Shown here piece after piece: positions 33,019 through 41,558 of a DNA stretch of 64,000 bases. The stretch spans positions 1 through 64,000 of the forward strand of contig NZ_JACCCW010000001.1 of the NCBI RefSeq assembly GCF_013410065.1, in the 5' to 3' direction. The stretch is from Granulicella arctica. Lineage in GTDB: Bacteria > Acidobacteriota > Terriglobia > Terriglobales > Acidobacteriaceae. How positions within the stretch are numbered: the first letter of the stretch is position 1; each line of letters opens with the position of its first letter. The position numbers and the translations under genes were made by a program. Below the pieces are notes generated by a model. It was not told the origin of the DNA and made no database searches. It saw nothing but the letters and a program-made list of their open reading frames with translations.

Positions 33019-33654
33019 TTAGGCGTGGAGCTGAGAGAGTTGAAAGGCGGATAGTTTCGCTGGAGCGAATTCGCCTGCTCGGACCCGCTCATGCAACTCC
33101 CACGGGGATACTCCCGCTTTGCGTGCGGCGATTAACTGATCGGGATCGACGTAATACTCCATCGGACTCTCGTCGAACTCCGGCGAGTACTGTACATGTT
33201 CGTCTGAAGCGCAGCGATCCGCGTAGTCATCGACGCTCAATTCAACCCGGTTACGATCGGGATCTTCGTAGTAGAAGGCGGTCTTTGCATCACTATCGGT
33301 ACATTGAACCGGCAGAATGCGTTGCTCCTTCAAGCGAGCATAGGTCTTGAGCAACTCGTCGATGTGAGGATATTCAAACGTGAAATGTTGCAACCGGGGG
33401 TGATGCAGTTCGTCCGTCGCTGCTAGCTTCGGTAGTTCGACGAATAGCAGGCGATGCTCCGTCTCATCATTGCTTACCCACGCTGCTTTGTGAAGCTGTT
33501 CGTCCTCATGTTTACTATCCGGCATGTCCGTGCGATGAACCAGATCCATGCGTAGCGCATTGCAATACCAGTTCAGCACAGCATCGATGCTCGTTGTGGT
33601 CAGAATAAGGTGCGGCAACCGAGGGCGCATAGTGGTTACTTTATTTGCGTTCAT
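33019..33654 (-). CDS. VOC-superfamily protein, extradiol-dioxygenase-like
   Basis: Glyoxalase/extradiol-dioxygenase-fold protein (211 aa). The start at 33654 follows AGAGAGAG. A 2-His-1-Glu metal triad is visible: PHLIL near residue 15, LQHFTFEY near 90 and NRVELSVDDY near 132. It is close in pattern to biphenyl-2,3-diol dioxygenase-like proteins, but the substrate is unknown. An extra C-terminal part (DPDQLIAARKAGVSPWELHERVRAGE) lies beyond the VOC domain. It is divergent from a TetR-family gene across an AT-rich 149-base interval, the usual arrangement of a regulator and its target, so ligand-responsive repression is likely. Base composition is lower in GC than its neighbours. Confidence 0.7.
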   Translation of the reverse strand: MNANKVTTMRPRLPHLILTTTSIDAVLNWYCNALRMDLVHRTDMPDSKHEDEQLHKAAWVSNDETEHRLLFVELPKLAATDELHHPRLQHFTFEYPHIDELLKTYARLKEQRILPVQCTDSDAKTAFYYEDPDRNRVELSVDDYADRCASDEHVQYSPEFDESPMEYYVDPDQLIAARKAGVSPWELHERVRAGEFAPAKLSAFQLSQLHA

Positions 33655-33803
33655 GATCTCTCTCTGGAGCAACAAATGCGGTTTTATACTCTGACCATAA
33701 GATAAATACCAACTTGTACGGATTCATTTTATCAGCAAAAAATTTATATTATTTGTGACAGCATCGTCTCCCGGGGTGCCAAAACTTTAAGGTTCATCGA
33801 CTA
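33655..33803. promoter_or_regulatory. AT-rich divergent promoter region of the VOC and TetR genes
   Basis: The interval is markedly AT-rich compared with the window. On the minus strand TTGGTA and TATAAA are separated by 18 bases, a plausible promoter for the VOC gene. No clear palindromic TetR operator was identified by eye. Confidence 0.35.
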
Positions 33804-34562
33804 ATGGATACTTATGGGTACACAATAACTCTATTGACGAGTAAAATTGACGATGTGAGATCACCCCAAGCACCACCAAGAGCTAAGTCCATAAACAAGC
33901 ATCAAGCCAAGACGGAAGCAACACTCAACGACCTGCTCGACGCCGCAGAGAAGATCTTTGTACGGGATGGATTTGAGCGCGCCCAACTGGAAACGATTGC
34001 AGCTGAGGCCGGCCGTACGAAGGGGGCCGTGTACGCTCACTTTAAAGGCAAAGAAGATCTTTTCCTGGCATTGTTCGAGAGACAGGTCCGGAGCCGAATG
34101 GCAGCCATGAGAAGCTGGCCAGACGCTATGTCTACCGAAGAAAGGATTCTTGCCGGAAGGGAGGAGTTCATCAACTCAGTGTCGGATAGTCATCACTGGC
34201 CAATCCTTACGCTGGAATTCAAGCTCTTCGCTCTTCGGAATACCGTATCCCTCGAACGCACTAAAGAGATCTATCGACTTCTCTTTGGCGATCTCGATCA
34301 GGCTCTACCCTGGACAAGGAAACCTTCTGAAGCGCCAGAGAATGAAGACCTTCTTATATTGGCGTTACTGCGGAGTATCCCGAGTGCGATTGCAATGGAA
34401 CAACACTTCATTCCAATCCTCGAATCACCTCATATGGTAAAGAAAACCATGGCATTAGCTTATAACTCTCTGTTTGCCTGGAAAAATCCCGCCATCGCTG
34501 AACTTTTGACCCACAAGTCCCCGGTAAAGCAAAGCCGATCTTCCAAAAAATCGAAGGAGTAA
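33804..34562 (+). CDS. TetR/AcrR-family transcriptional regulator
   Basis: Ligand-responsive repressor (252 aa). The N-terminal HTH spans about residues 38-85: LLDAAEKIFVRDGFERAQLETIAAEAGRTKG-type sequence followed by AVYAHFKGKEDLFLALFE, the family's best-conserved stretch. The C-terminal ligand domain is variable. A 37-residue N-terminal extension precedes the HTH and the C-terminus is Lys/Ser-rich (KQSRSSKKSKE). AAGGT lies ahead of the ATG. It is flanked by a divergent VOC gene and a downstream MFS exporter starting 68 bases on, so it probably controls one or both. Its GC content is visibly lower than that of the surrounding genes, which suggests transfer. Confidence 0.88.
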   Translation: MDTYGYTITLLTSKIDDVRSPQAPPRAKSINKHQAKTEATLNDLLDAAEKIFVRDGFERAQLETIAAEAGRTKGAVYAHFKGKEDLFLALFERQVRSRMAAMRSWPDAMSTEERILAGREEFINSVSDSHHWPILTLEFKLFALRNTVSLERTKEIYRLLFGDLDQALPWTRKPSEAPENEDLLILALLRSIPSAIAMEQHFIPILESPHMVKKTMALAYNSLFAWKNPAIAELLTHKSPVKQSRSSKKSKE

Positions 34563-34629
34563 GAGGCTGCAACAGCAATCGGATACGCCCCGTGCATCTC
34601 ATCCGTAGTCGTGTAAGGATTGAGATAGA

Positions 34630-36291
34630 TTGGACACTCCCGAGATCACCCCCGAAACCCTGCCTCCCGTGCCATCAACGGGGGGCTTCGGCCCGCTACG
34701 CGTAGCGCTCTTCCGCGATCGCTGGATCGCCTCGACAATCTCTAGCGTCGGCACATGGATGCAGGATACGGCAGGCACATGGCTGATGACCTCGCTCACC
34801 AGCTCTCCCCTGCTGATTGCACTGATGCAAACTGCGGCCAGCCTGCCCGTGCTCTTTCTCGGCTTGCTTGCGGGAGCGACCGCCGACGTCTTCGACCGCA
34901 GGAAGCTATTGATCTTCTGGCAGGTCTGGATGCTGGTGTCGGTTGCCGTGCTGGCGATACTGACCTTCTTCGGTTACATATCGCCGTGGACGCTGCTTGC
35001 ACTTACCTTCCTGCTGAACATCGGCTCTGCGATGAACAACCCGGCGTGGCAGGCCATTGTGCCGGAGCTGATCCCACGCGAGCTGATCGCCGATGCTGTC
35101 TCGCTGAACTCGGCGAGCAACAACCTTGCGCGTGCCGTGGGACCTGCGCTCGGCGGCTTGATGGTTGCCACCTTCAAGAAGACAGGACCTGGCGCGGGAT
35201 CGGTATTTTTTCTGAATGCGATCTCCTTCGCTGGCGTCATCTGGGTGCTGGTCAACTGGAAGCGGGTACCACTCTTCAAGAGCACGCTTCCGGCAGAGCG
35301 TATCGCAGGGTCCATGCGCTCGGGGTTGCGCTACATTCGCTATGCACCGGAGCTACAGGCTTCGTTGTTGCGCGCATTCGTCTTTACCTTCTTCGTCTCC
35401 GCGGTCTGGTCTCTGCTGGCTCTGGTGGCACAGCGCGACCTGCACCAGGGAGCGATGGGGTACGGCATTCTGAACGGCAGCATGGGGCTTGGCGCTCTGC
35501 TGGCAGCCAGCGTTCTTCATCGGCTGCGCAGTCGCTTCAGCGCGGACACAATCATCGCTGCGTCGACCGTCGTGTATATCGTCACACTCGTCATTCTTGC
35601 CTTCATCAAGATGCCGGCGATCATCATCGTCACACTCATCGTCGCCGGGTTCGCGTGGACCAGCACGATGGCGACGCTGAACACCTCCGTACAACTCTCC
35701 GTGCCAGCATGGGTACAGGCACGTGTACTGGGGACATACCTGATGACCTTCCAGGGAGGACTCGCCATCGGCAGCATTATCTGGGGCGCCGTCGCGGAGA
35801 GAACCTCGACAAGCACGGCGCTTCTTTCAGCCGCAGCGGGGCTGCTCATCAGCTTTCCGATCGCACAACGCTTTCACGTAATGCGCGGCAAGACCCCGGA
35901 CTTCACGCCCTATCAGTGGAAGCGTCCTGCACCGCAGTATGTCCTCGACTCGGAGCCAAGCGCGGGGCCAGTGCGCATCTCAATCCTGTATCGGGTCCCC
36001 GTGGAACACTATCCCGATTTCACGCGCGCGATCCATGCCATGCGTGGCGTGCGACTGCGCGATGGTGCGATGCGCTGGGGCATCTTCCGCGACGCAAACG
36101 ATCCGGAGAGCCTGAACGAAACCTTCGTGACAGAGTCCTGGCTGGATTACCTGCGTTCACGCGAACGTATGACGGCTGCGGATGCGGAGATTCGGCAGAG
36201 CGTCCTTGCGCTTACTCGAAGCGATACACCGCCAGTCACAACCCACCAGATCTATGCGAAGGAGATCACAGATCCCAGCTCTTCCAGTTGA
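34630..36291 (+). CDS. MFS exporter of the EntS-like (MFS_3) group with a C-terminal soluble domain
   Basis: Twelve-helix major-facilitator transporter (553 aa) of the group that includes enterobactin exporter EntS and 'transmembrane secretion effector' proteins. Signature features are FRDRWIASTISSVGTWMQ near the N-terminus (residues about 30-48) and the loop motif GATADVFDRRKLL (77-89, motif A). Residues from about 425 on (YQWKRPAPQYVLDSEPSAG onward) form a soluble domain with a beta-alpha-beta pattern typical of this subfamily. The TTG start is the only plausible one. It lies 68 bases after the TetR gene and is probably its target, exporting a small toxic or signalling compound. Confidence 0.82.
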   Translation: MDTPEITPETLPPVPSTGGFGPLRVALFRDRWIASTISSVGTWMQDTAGTWLMTSLTSSPLLIALMQTAASLPVLFLGLLAGATADVFDRRKLLIFWQVWMLVSVAVLAILTFFGYISPWTLLALTFLLNIGSAMNNPAWQAIVPELIPRELIADAVSLNSASNNLARAVGPALGGLMVATFKKTGPGAGSVFFLNAISFAGVIWVLVNWKRVPLFKSTLPAERIAGSMRSGLRYIRYAPELQASLLRAFVFTFFVSAVWSLLALVAQRDLHQGAMGYGILNGSMGLGALLAASVLHRLRSRFSADTIIAASTVVYIVTLVILAFIKMPAIIIVTLIVAGFAWTSTMATLNTSVQLSVPAWVQARVLGTYLMTFQGGLAIGSIIWGAVAERTSTSTALLSAAAGLLISFPIAQRFHVMRGKTPDFTPYQWKRPAPQYVLDSEPSAGPVRISILYRVPVEHYPDFTRAIHAMRGVRLRDGAMRWGIFRDANDPESLNETFVTESWLDYLRSRERMTAADAEIRQSVLALTRSDTPPVTTHQIYAKEITDPSSSS

Positions 36292-36305
36292 AGGAAGAGC
36301 TGGGA
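36273..36305. repeat. 13-bp perfect inverted repeat spanning the MFS stop codon
   Basis: TCCCAGCTCTTCC and GGAAGAGCTGGGA enclose a seven-base loop that contains the TGA stop of the MFS gene. It lies eight bases from the convergent sucA stop. No T-run follows on either strand. Confidence 0.6.
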
Positions 36306-36312
36306 CGTGTCG

Positions 36313-38817
36313 TTAGCTGCGCAGCGCACCGAAGGCGAGATCGATCAGGGTCTTCTCTTCGAGCTCGTGAGCCTTGGCGGAGCCGGTCGCAGGGCTGGCA
36401 CTGGCGCTACGCTTGACGCTGAGCAGCGCGCGGTCGCCAACCATGCGGCGCAGCAGCGGCATCACGTAGAAAAGCGCTCCCATGTTGGCTGGCTCCTCTT
36501 GCACCCAGACGATCTCCTGCGCGTCGGGATGCTGATCGAGTGCAGCCTGTAGCTCTTCTTCGGGCCAGGGATAGAGCTGCTCGACGAAGACAATGCCAAC
36601 GCTCGTGTCCTTGCGCTTCTCGCGTTCGACACGAAGGTTATGACCAATCTTTCCGCTGCATACGAGCAGACGACGAGGGTTGACCACATCGTTGTCCGGC
36701 AGTACATTTTCAAAGCGCGGTTTACCCAGTTCGGCAATGGTGGAGGCAGCATCCGGGTGCCGCAGCATACTCTTTGGGGTGAAGACAATCAGCGGCTTGC
36801 GCCATGCGCGCCGTGCCTGCCGTCGCAGTAGATGGAAGTACTGCGACGCATTTGAGGGCTGCGCGATGACGAGGTTGTCATGAGCCGCGAGTTGCAGGAA
36901 GCGCTCCATGCGAGCCGAGGAATGCTCTGGGCCTTGACCGTCATAGCCGTGCGGCAGCAACAGCACAAGCCCTGAAAGCAATCCCCACTTGGCCTCACCC
37001 GAGGCAATGAACTGATCGATGATGATCTGTGCGCCGTTGACGAAGTCCCCAAACTGCGCCTCCCAGAGCACAAGAGCCTCAGGATAGTCGCGCGAGTAGC
37101 CGTACTCGAAGCCAAGCGCCGCAGCCTCTGAGAGCAGCGAATTATGCACCTCGAAGCTGCCCTGGCTCTCAGTGAGATGCGCCAGCGGCGTATAGCGAAC
37201 CTCTGTCTCTGTATCCACCAATACGGAGTGGCGCTGGTTGAAGGTGCCACGCTGCGAGTCCTGCCCCGTAAGGCGAACAGGCGTACCCTCAGTCAGCAGA
37301 GAGGCGTACGCGAGCAGTTCGGCCGATCCATAGTCGAAGGCACGCTTCCCTTCCGCCATCTCAATCCGCTGCTCATAGAGCTTCTGCACCTTCGGGTGGA
37401 TGTGGAAGCCATCGGGATATCGGTTGAGCAGACGCGAAAGCTCGAGGACACGCTCCGCGGAGATGCCGGTTGTAAGCTGCTCGTCGGCGTCGGACAGGTC
37501 ACCGCCATGATAGGTGCTCCAGTAGTCCGGAAGCTGTGCCAGGCGCGGCTTCCGCTCTACCTGTGTAGCAGCCTTCTGCTCGTCGAAGAACTCGCTCTGG
37601 ATGGCCTTCGCCTCATCCGTCGGGTCTACGCCAATCTGCTCGGCATAAAGCTGATACAGCGGCTTGCGTTCCTTGATGAGCGCATAGCGACGCGGCTGCG
37701 TCACAGTAGGATCGTCCGCCTCGTTATGGCCGTAGCGACGGTATCCGATGAGATCGACGACAACATCCGAATGGAAGCGCTGACGATACTCCGTCGCAAT
37801 GGCCGCAATGCGCATGACCGCGTCCGGATCCTCCGCGTTGACGTGGAAGATGGGAATAGGCAGGCGCTTAGCGATATCCGTTGAAAAGCGGGAGGAGTTC
37901 GACTCCTCCGGCAACGCCGTAAACCCAAGCAGGTTGTTCACAATAACGTGAACCGTCCCACCGATGTTATAGCCGGCAAGCGAAGCCATATTAAGCGATT
38001 CGGCCGTAATGCCCTGCCCGGCAAAGGCGGCATCGCCATGGATGATGATCGGCAGCACTTTGTTCAATGCGCCCTCGCCCATACGGATCTGCTTGGCACG
38101 GGAACGCCCCATCACGACTGGGTTGACGGCTTCAAGATGGCTTGGGTTTGAAGCGAGATGGAGCGCGATCGCGCTGCCGTCCGCCGCATGGTACTCGCCA
38201 GTCGCGCCGACGTGATACTTCACATCACCACCGCCGAGGGTACTGCGCGGATCGACATCTTCAAACTTGGCAAAGATCTCCGTCGCCGAACGGCCAATGG
38301 TGTTGGTCATCACATTGAGGCGGCCGCGATGACTCATCGCAATAATCGCCTTGGAGACCCCAGTAGCAGAACCGGTCGCGAGGACCTGGTCGAGGAATGG
38401 GATGAGAACAGTAAGTCCCTCGAGCGAGAAACGCTTCGTGCCCAGATAGCGTGACTGAATTACCTGTTCAAAGATATCGGCACGGATGAGCTGGCTAAGA
38501 ACATGCGCCTGGTCCGGACGCGGTGTGGGCTGCTCAATCTTTTCCTGAAGCCACTGACGCTGTTCGGAGTTCACAATGTGCGCAAACTCGATACCGAAGG
38601 TGCTGGAATAATAGCTACGCGCCTCGGCTGCGAACTCGCCCTCGGGAACTGCAACAGGAAACGGTTCCGGTGGAAGATACTGACCGAGCGGGTCAAGCCA
38701 GGACTGGAGGTATCCCCAGCGGCGAAAGATGTCAAAGACCTGCTCTCGTTCGGCGGCTCTGTTTTCTGGCGCTGCCGACGGTGCGGAAGCTATTCGTGGG
38801 GCGGTTTTAGTGGCCAT
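36313..38817 (-). CDS. sucA: 2-oxoglutarate dehydrogenase E1 component
   Basis: Thiamin-diphosphate-dependent decarboxylase subunit of the 2-oxoglutarate dehydrogenase complex. The 834-aa protein has the ThDP/active-site motifs AMSHRGRLNVM (about 161-171), HGDAAFAGQGI and GHNEADDP (372-379), and a C-terminal transketolase-like pyrimidine domain (EVHNSLLSEAAALGFEYGYS). It is about 100 residues shorter than E. coli SucA; the N-terminal E2-binding segment seems reduced to an Ala/Pro-rich lead of about 25 residues. GAGGAAG precedes the ATG. E2 and E3 genes are not adjacent. Confidence 0.92.
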   Translation of the reverse strand: MATKTAPRIASAPSAAPENRAAEREQVFDIFRRWGYLQSWLDPLGQYLPPEPFPVAVPEGEFAAEARSYYSSTFGIEFAHIVNSEQRQWLQEKIEQPTPRPDQAHVLSQLIRADIFEQVIQSRYLGTKRFSLEGLTVLIPFLDQVLATGSATGVSKAIIAMSHRGRLNVMTNTIGRSATEIFAKFEDVDPRSTLGGGDVKYHVGATGEYHAADGSAIALHLASNPSHLEAVNPVVMGRSRAKQIRMGEGALNKVLPIIIHGDAAFAGQGITAESLNMASLAGYNIGGTVHVIVNNLLGFTALPEESNSSRFSTDIAKRLPIPIFHVNAEDPDAVMRIAAIATEYRQRFHSDVVVDLIGYRRYGHNEADDPTVTQPRRYALIKERKPLYQLYAEQIGVDPTDEAKAIQSEFFDEQKAATQVERKPRLAQLPDYWSTYHGGDLSDADEQLTTGISAERVLELSRLLNRYPDGFHIHPKVQKLYEQRIEMAEGKRAFDYGSAELLAYASLLTEGTPVRLTGQDSQRGTFNQRHSVLVDTETEVRYTPLAHLTESQGSFEVHNSLLSEAAALGFEYGYSRDYPEALVLWEAQFGDFVNGAQIIIDQFIASGEAKWGLLSGLVLLLPHGYDGQGPEHSSARMERFLQLAAHDNLVIAQPSNASQYFHLLRRQARRAWRKPLIVFTPKSMLRHPDAASTIAELGKPRFENVLPDNDVVNPRRLLVCSGKIGHNLRVEREKRKDTSVGIVFVEQLYPWPEEELQAALDQHPDAQEIVWVQEEPANMGALFYVMPLLRRMVGDRALLSVKRSASASPATGSAKAHELEEKTLIDLAFGALRS

Positions 38818-39006
38818 ACTTCCTCAATTCAAAACGAAGAGAAATGTGCGGGCGAGTGCTCAACCCGTGCATCTTTTATGCTAGCCCTTTCGACGAAACT
38901 TCGCAGCAATTCGTGCGGTAATCGAGCTTAATGTACACCTGCGTTCCCGACCTGATACTTCATGGCAGGGTTACAGACGTCCTGAGGCCTCCACTATAGT
39001 GAGTAG

Positions 39007-39900
39007 ATGAAGCTCGCTTTCCAGAACTTTGGCAGCCTGTTGCTCCTAGGCACAGCGCTGTGTGGAGCGCAGACGACGAACGGCGCTGCTTCAGACAAAC
39101 CCCTCCCAGAGATCCCCGCGCTCATGCACGAGGTAGAAGCACATGAGAAGACCTCCGAGGCGCTCGTGAAGGACTATCTCTACCACTCCTTCGCGATCGA
39201 ACATGCGCTCGACAGCCACGGCGCGGTCAAGAAAAGCCAGACTGAGGACGCGGATATCTTCTACGTTGCGGGAGTGAGGATCGAAAGACTCACAAAGAAA
39301 AACGGTACCGACCTGAGCCCGGACGAACAGAAGAAGGAGAGTCAACGCATCGACAAAGAAATCGCCAAGGCAAAGGAAAAGCAGGCCAAGCCGGACGATG
39401 AGGATCGCGACGTTGTGACCGTCTCCCGCTTCCTCGAGTTGGGCAGCTTCAGCAAACCGCGAAGAGTATTGATAGACGGGCGCGATACGATTGCGGTCGA
39501 TTTTACCGGCAATCCAAAGGCAAAGACCCGTACTCGGTTCGAAGCCGCAATCCGCGACATGGCGGGAACCATCTGGGTGGACGAGCAGGACCGTGCGCTC
39601 CGCAAGATTGACGGACACTTCGTCAACACATTCAAAGTCGGGGCAGGGTTGCTGGCGGACATCAAGAAAGACTCGAGCTTCGAAGCCGAGTGGACGAAGA
39701 TCAATGGAGAGGTCTGGTTACCTTCGGTTGCCTCGGGAAAAGGCTCGATCCGTGTCCTGCTACTGCTGAACTTCAACGGGACCCTAGAGGTCCAGAATTC
39801 GAACTATCGCAAGTTTAAAGCGACAGCGACGATCCTGCCAAGCCTCGGCACAGTCGAGCCAGAGACGCCGGAGCCTGTCTCACCCAACCCACCCCAATAG
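39007..39900 (+). CDS. Exported protein of unknown function
   Basis: A 297-aa protein with an N-terminal Sec signal (MKLAFQNFGSLLLLGTALCGAQ). The central part is highly charged (EKTSEALVKDYLYHSF, then DEQKKESQRIDKEIAKAKEK, likely coiled coil). The C-terminal half is beta-rich (TRFEAAIRDMAGTIWVDEQDRALRKIDGHFVNTFKVGAG), reminiscent of the convex-bundle outer-membrane lipoprotein-sorting fold (LolA/LolB-like), although no lipid-attachment cysteine is present. The C-terminus is Pro-rich. No catalytic residue pattern is evident. A bidirectional hairpin follows between it and the convergent cold-shock gene. Relatives are, to my impression, acidobacterial, but that is not established here. Confidence 0.6.
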   Translation: MKLAFQNFGSLLLLGTALCGAQTTNGAASDKPLPEIPALMHEVEAHEKTSEALVKDYLYHSFAIEHALDSHGAVKKSQTEDADIFYVAGVRIERLTKKNGTDLSPDEQKKESQRIDKEIAKAKEKQAKPDDEDRDVVTVSRFLELGSFSKPRRVLIDGRDTIAVDFTGNPKAKTRTRFEAAIRDMAGTIWVDEQDRALRKIDGHFVNTFKVGAGLLADIKKDSSFEAEWTKINGEVWLPSVASGKGSIRVLLLLNFNGTLEVQNSNYRKFKATATILPSLGTVEPETPEPVSPNPPQ

Positions 39901-39919
39901 TCAATTTCAACTTAAACAA

Positions 39920-39950
39920 GAAAGGGACGGATTGCTCCGCCCTCTTTCTC
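39920..39950. terminator. Bidirectional terminator
   Basis: AAAGGGACGGA-TTGC-TCCGCCCTCTTTC between the convergent 39007 gene and the first cold-shock gene; the minus-strand side ends TTTCTT. Confidence 0.7.
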
Positions 39951-39985
39951 ATTAATCTGTTGAAGCTGTGTGCTGTAGTCGAAGC

Positions 39986-40186
39986 TTAGAGAGGCTGGAT
40001 GTCCGAAGCCTGCCAACCCTTGGGTCCCTTGACGACGTTGAACTGCACAGCCTGACCCTCTTGGAGGCTCTTGAAACCGCTCGAAACGATCGCCGAGTAG
40101 TGTGCGAACACATCCTCGCCGTTCTGACGGCTGATGAAACCAAACCCCTTGGCATCGTTAAACCACTTCACTGTTCCCTGTTCCAT
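39986..40186 (-). CDS. cspA: Cold-shock domain protein, copy A
   Basis: Small OB-fold RNA/ssDNA-binding protein (66 aa), an RNA chaperone. It carries RNP1 (KGFGFI) and RNP2 (VFAHYS) on the beta-barrel face. It begins [20 protein letters not shown] and ends [16 protein letters not shown] precedes the start. It is a near copy of the protein encoded 400 bases to the right, differing mainly at a short central stretch ([10 protein letters not shown] here, [10 protein letters not shown] there). The upstream leader sequence is also conserved between copies. A terminator follows. Confidence 0.93.
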   Translation of the reverse strand: MEQGTVKWFNDAKGFGFISRQNGEDVFAHYSAIVSSGFKSLQEGQAVQFNVVKGPKGWQASDIQPL

Positions 40187-40310
40187 GTTGTTGCATCCTT
40201 ATTACTGCTGAATTTGACGCTATGTCCAAATCGGGGTTCGTACATTATTACAGCCACTGCAGAAAACCAATCTGTCTCAAACGACAGCTTAAGGTTAGCA
40301 CGTCCCACGA
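40187..40310 (-). promoter_or_regulatory. Conserved cold-shock leader, copy A
   Basis: Non-coding block between the two cold-shock genes, read on the minus strand. TTGGTT and TAATGT are separated by 17 bases, followed by a block TACGAACCCCGATTTGGA shared with copy B and the ribosome-binding site. Conservation of this leader between the paralogues suggests control at the mRNA level. Confidence 0.5.
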
Positions 40311-40343
40311 AAATTTGTTGAAAAATCGATAGGCTCAAACAGC

Positions 40344-40371
40344 AAAAAGGGACAGCCTAGGCCATCCCTTT
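40344..40371 (-). terminator. Terminator of cold-shock copy B
   Basis: Minus strand: AAAGGGATGG-CCTAGG-CTGTCCCTTT followed by TTG. Confidence 0.7.
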
Positions 40372-40400
40372 CGCAAAACTTGTGTTCCAGCCCTCTAATA

Positions 40401-40601
40401 TTAGAGAGGCTGAACATCGGACGCCTGCCAGCCCTTGGGTCCCTTGACGACGTTGAACTGAACAGCCTGACCCTCTTGAAGGCTCTTGAAACCGTTCGAG
40501 TTGATCGCCGAGTAGTGTACGAAAACGTCCTCGCCATTCTGACGGCTGATGAAGCCAAACCCCTTGGCATCGTTAAACCACTTCACTGTTCCCTGTTCCA
40601 T
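40401..40601 (-). CDS. Cold-shock domain protein, copy B
   Basis: OB-fold RNA chaperone of 66 aa, beginning [20 protein letters not shown], with RNP1 KGFGFI and RNP2 VFVHYS. I place the start at the MEQ codon because AAGGGA lies nine bases upstream and the paralogue begins there; an ATG three codons earlier would overlap that site. The stop codon sits in a 14-base palindrome (CTCTAATATTAGAG). It is separated from copy A by its own terminator and a similar leader, so each gene appears to be its own transcription unit. Confidence 0.92.
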   Translation of the reverse strand: MEQGTVKWFNDAKGFGFISRQNGEDVFVHYSAINSNGFKSLQEGQAVQFNVVKGPKGWQASDVQPL

Positions 40602-40715
40602 GTCGTTCATTCCCTTAGTGCGATAAATTTGCCGCTGGATCCAAATCGGGGTTCGTACAGTACAACTTGTTGCAGAAATCCAATCTGATTCAAACGATGA
40701 GCTAATCTAGCACGC
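40602..40715 (-). promoter_or_regulatory. Conserved cold-shock leader, copy B
   Basis: Shares with copy A the blocks TTTCTGCA, TACGAACCCCGATTTGGA and an ACTCAAAC-type segment. A TTGGAT box is present, but the -10 (TACTGT) is two bases closer than ideal. Confidence 0.45.
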
Positions 40716-40778
40716 AGTGACAAGTAATCCACAGAAAAATTTTTGGTAACCAGTAGTTTGCACCAAAGTTAGTGCAAC

Positions 40779-41558
40779 TCAGGCAGGCAGGTGGGAACGG
40801 ACGATCGCTTCGGCCGCTGCGAGCACCTCGTTCAGCGACATGGCCGTGGAATCCAGAATGATGGCATCGGCGGCTGGCTGCAAGGGAGACTCCACTCGCG
40901 TGCGGTCGCGATGGTCGCGCTCCTTCAGTTCGGCGATAATGGCCGCCTCCGCAAGCCGCTTCTGCTCAATAGTTTGCGGATCAGGTGCCTGACGAGCCGC
41001 GTTTTGCCGATCCGTCGGGTGTTCGACGGGGGCAGCCTGCCGGTAACGGCGGTTTCCCCGCACCTCGGGAGCCGCATCGAGAAAGATCTTGACCTCGGCG
41101 TCTGGGAATACGGCAGTCCCAATATCGCGCCCCTCCATCACCACGCCGCCCTTCGCGCCCAGCGCACGCTGCTGATGGACCATCCAGGCGCGCAGCTGTG
41201 GGTGGATGGAGATCTGCGACGCGGCAGAGGTGACATCCTGCTCGCGGATACGGCGACTGACATCCGTTCCATCGAGCAGGACGCGGTTGCCTTCGAGCTG
41301 CGGTTCCAGCGTAATGCGCGTGTTCGACGCAAGACTCAGGAGCGGAGCCTCTTCGTCGAAGCCATAGTCATTTTCAATCGCTTTCAGCGCGAGAGCACGA
41401 TACATCGCCCCCGTCTCCAGATTAAGGAAGCCGAAGCGTCGCGCCAAGTGTGCGGCGAGCGTCGACTTCCCTGCCCCGGCCGGTCCATCAATAGCAATGA
41501 CCGGCCGTTCCCGCTTCGGCACTTCGGAATCGGATTGCGGCTGCGCGTCGAGCGTCAT
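40779..41558 (-). CDS. cmk: Cytidylate kinase
   Basis: Phosphorylates CMP/dCMP with ATP in pyrimidine nucleotide synthesis. Walker A is GPAGAGKS (25-32). ETGAMYRALALKAI is the CMP-binding segment, GRDIGTAVFPDAEVKIFLDA the lid-adjacent region and QKRLAEAAIIAELKERDHRDRTR the LID arginine cluster. A 20-residue N-terminal extension (MTLDAQPQSDSEVPKRERPV) precedes the P-loop. The start overlaps the stop of the Gly/Arg-rich protein gene by four bases (ATGA), so the two are translated together. Confidence 0.93.
   Translation of the reverse strand: MTLDAQPQSDSEVPKRERPVIAIDGPAGAGKSTLAAHLARRFGFLNLETGAMYRALALKAIENDYGFDEEAPLLSLASNTRITLEPQLEGNRVLLDGTDVSRRIREQDVTSAASQISIHPQLRAWMVHQQRALGAKGGVVMEGRDIGTAVFPDAEVKIFLDAAPEVRGNRRYRQAAPVEHPTDRQNAARQAPDPQTIEQKRLAEAAIIAELKERDHRDRTRVESPLQPAADAIILDSTAMSLNEVLAAAEAIVRSHLPA

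Noticed and set aside
34755..36416. A long open frame (553 codons) overlapping the MFS transporter gene in another frame
   Set aside because: It has no domain character, is rich in Arg/His/Cys as expected of an alternative frame of a high-GC gene, and the transporter frame is a recognisable family.
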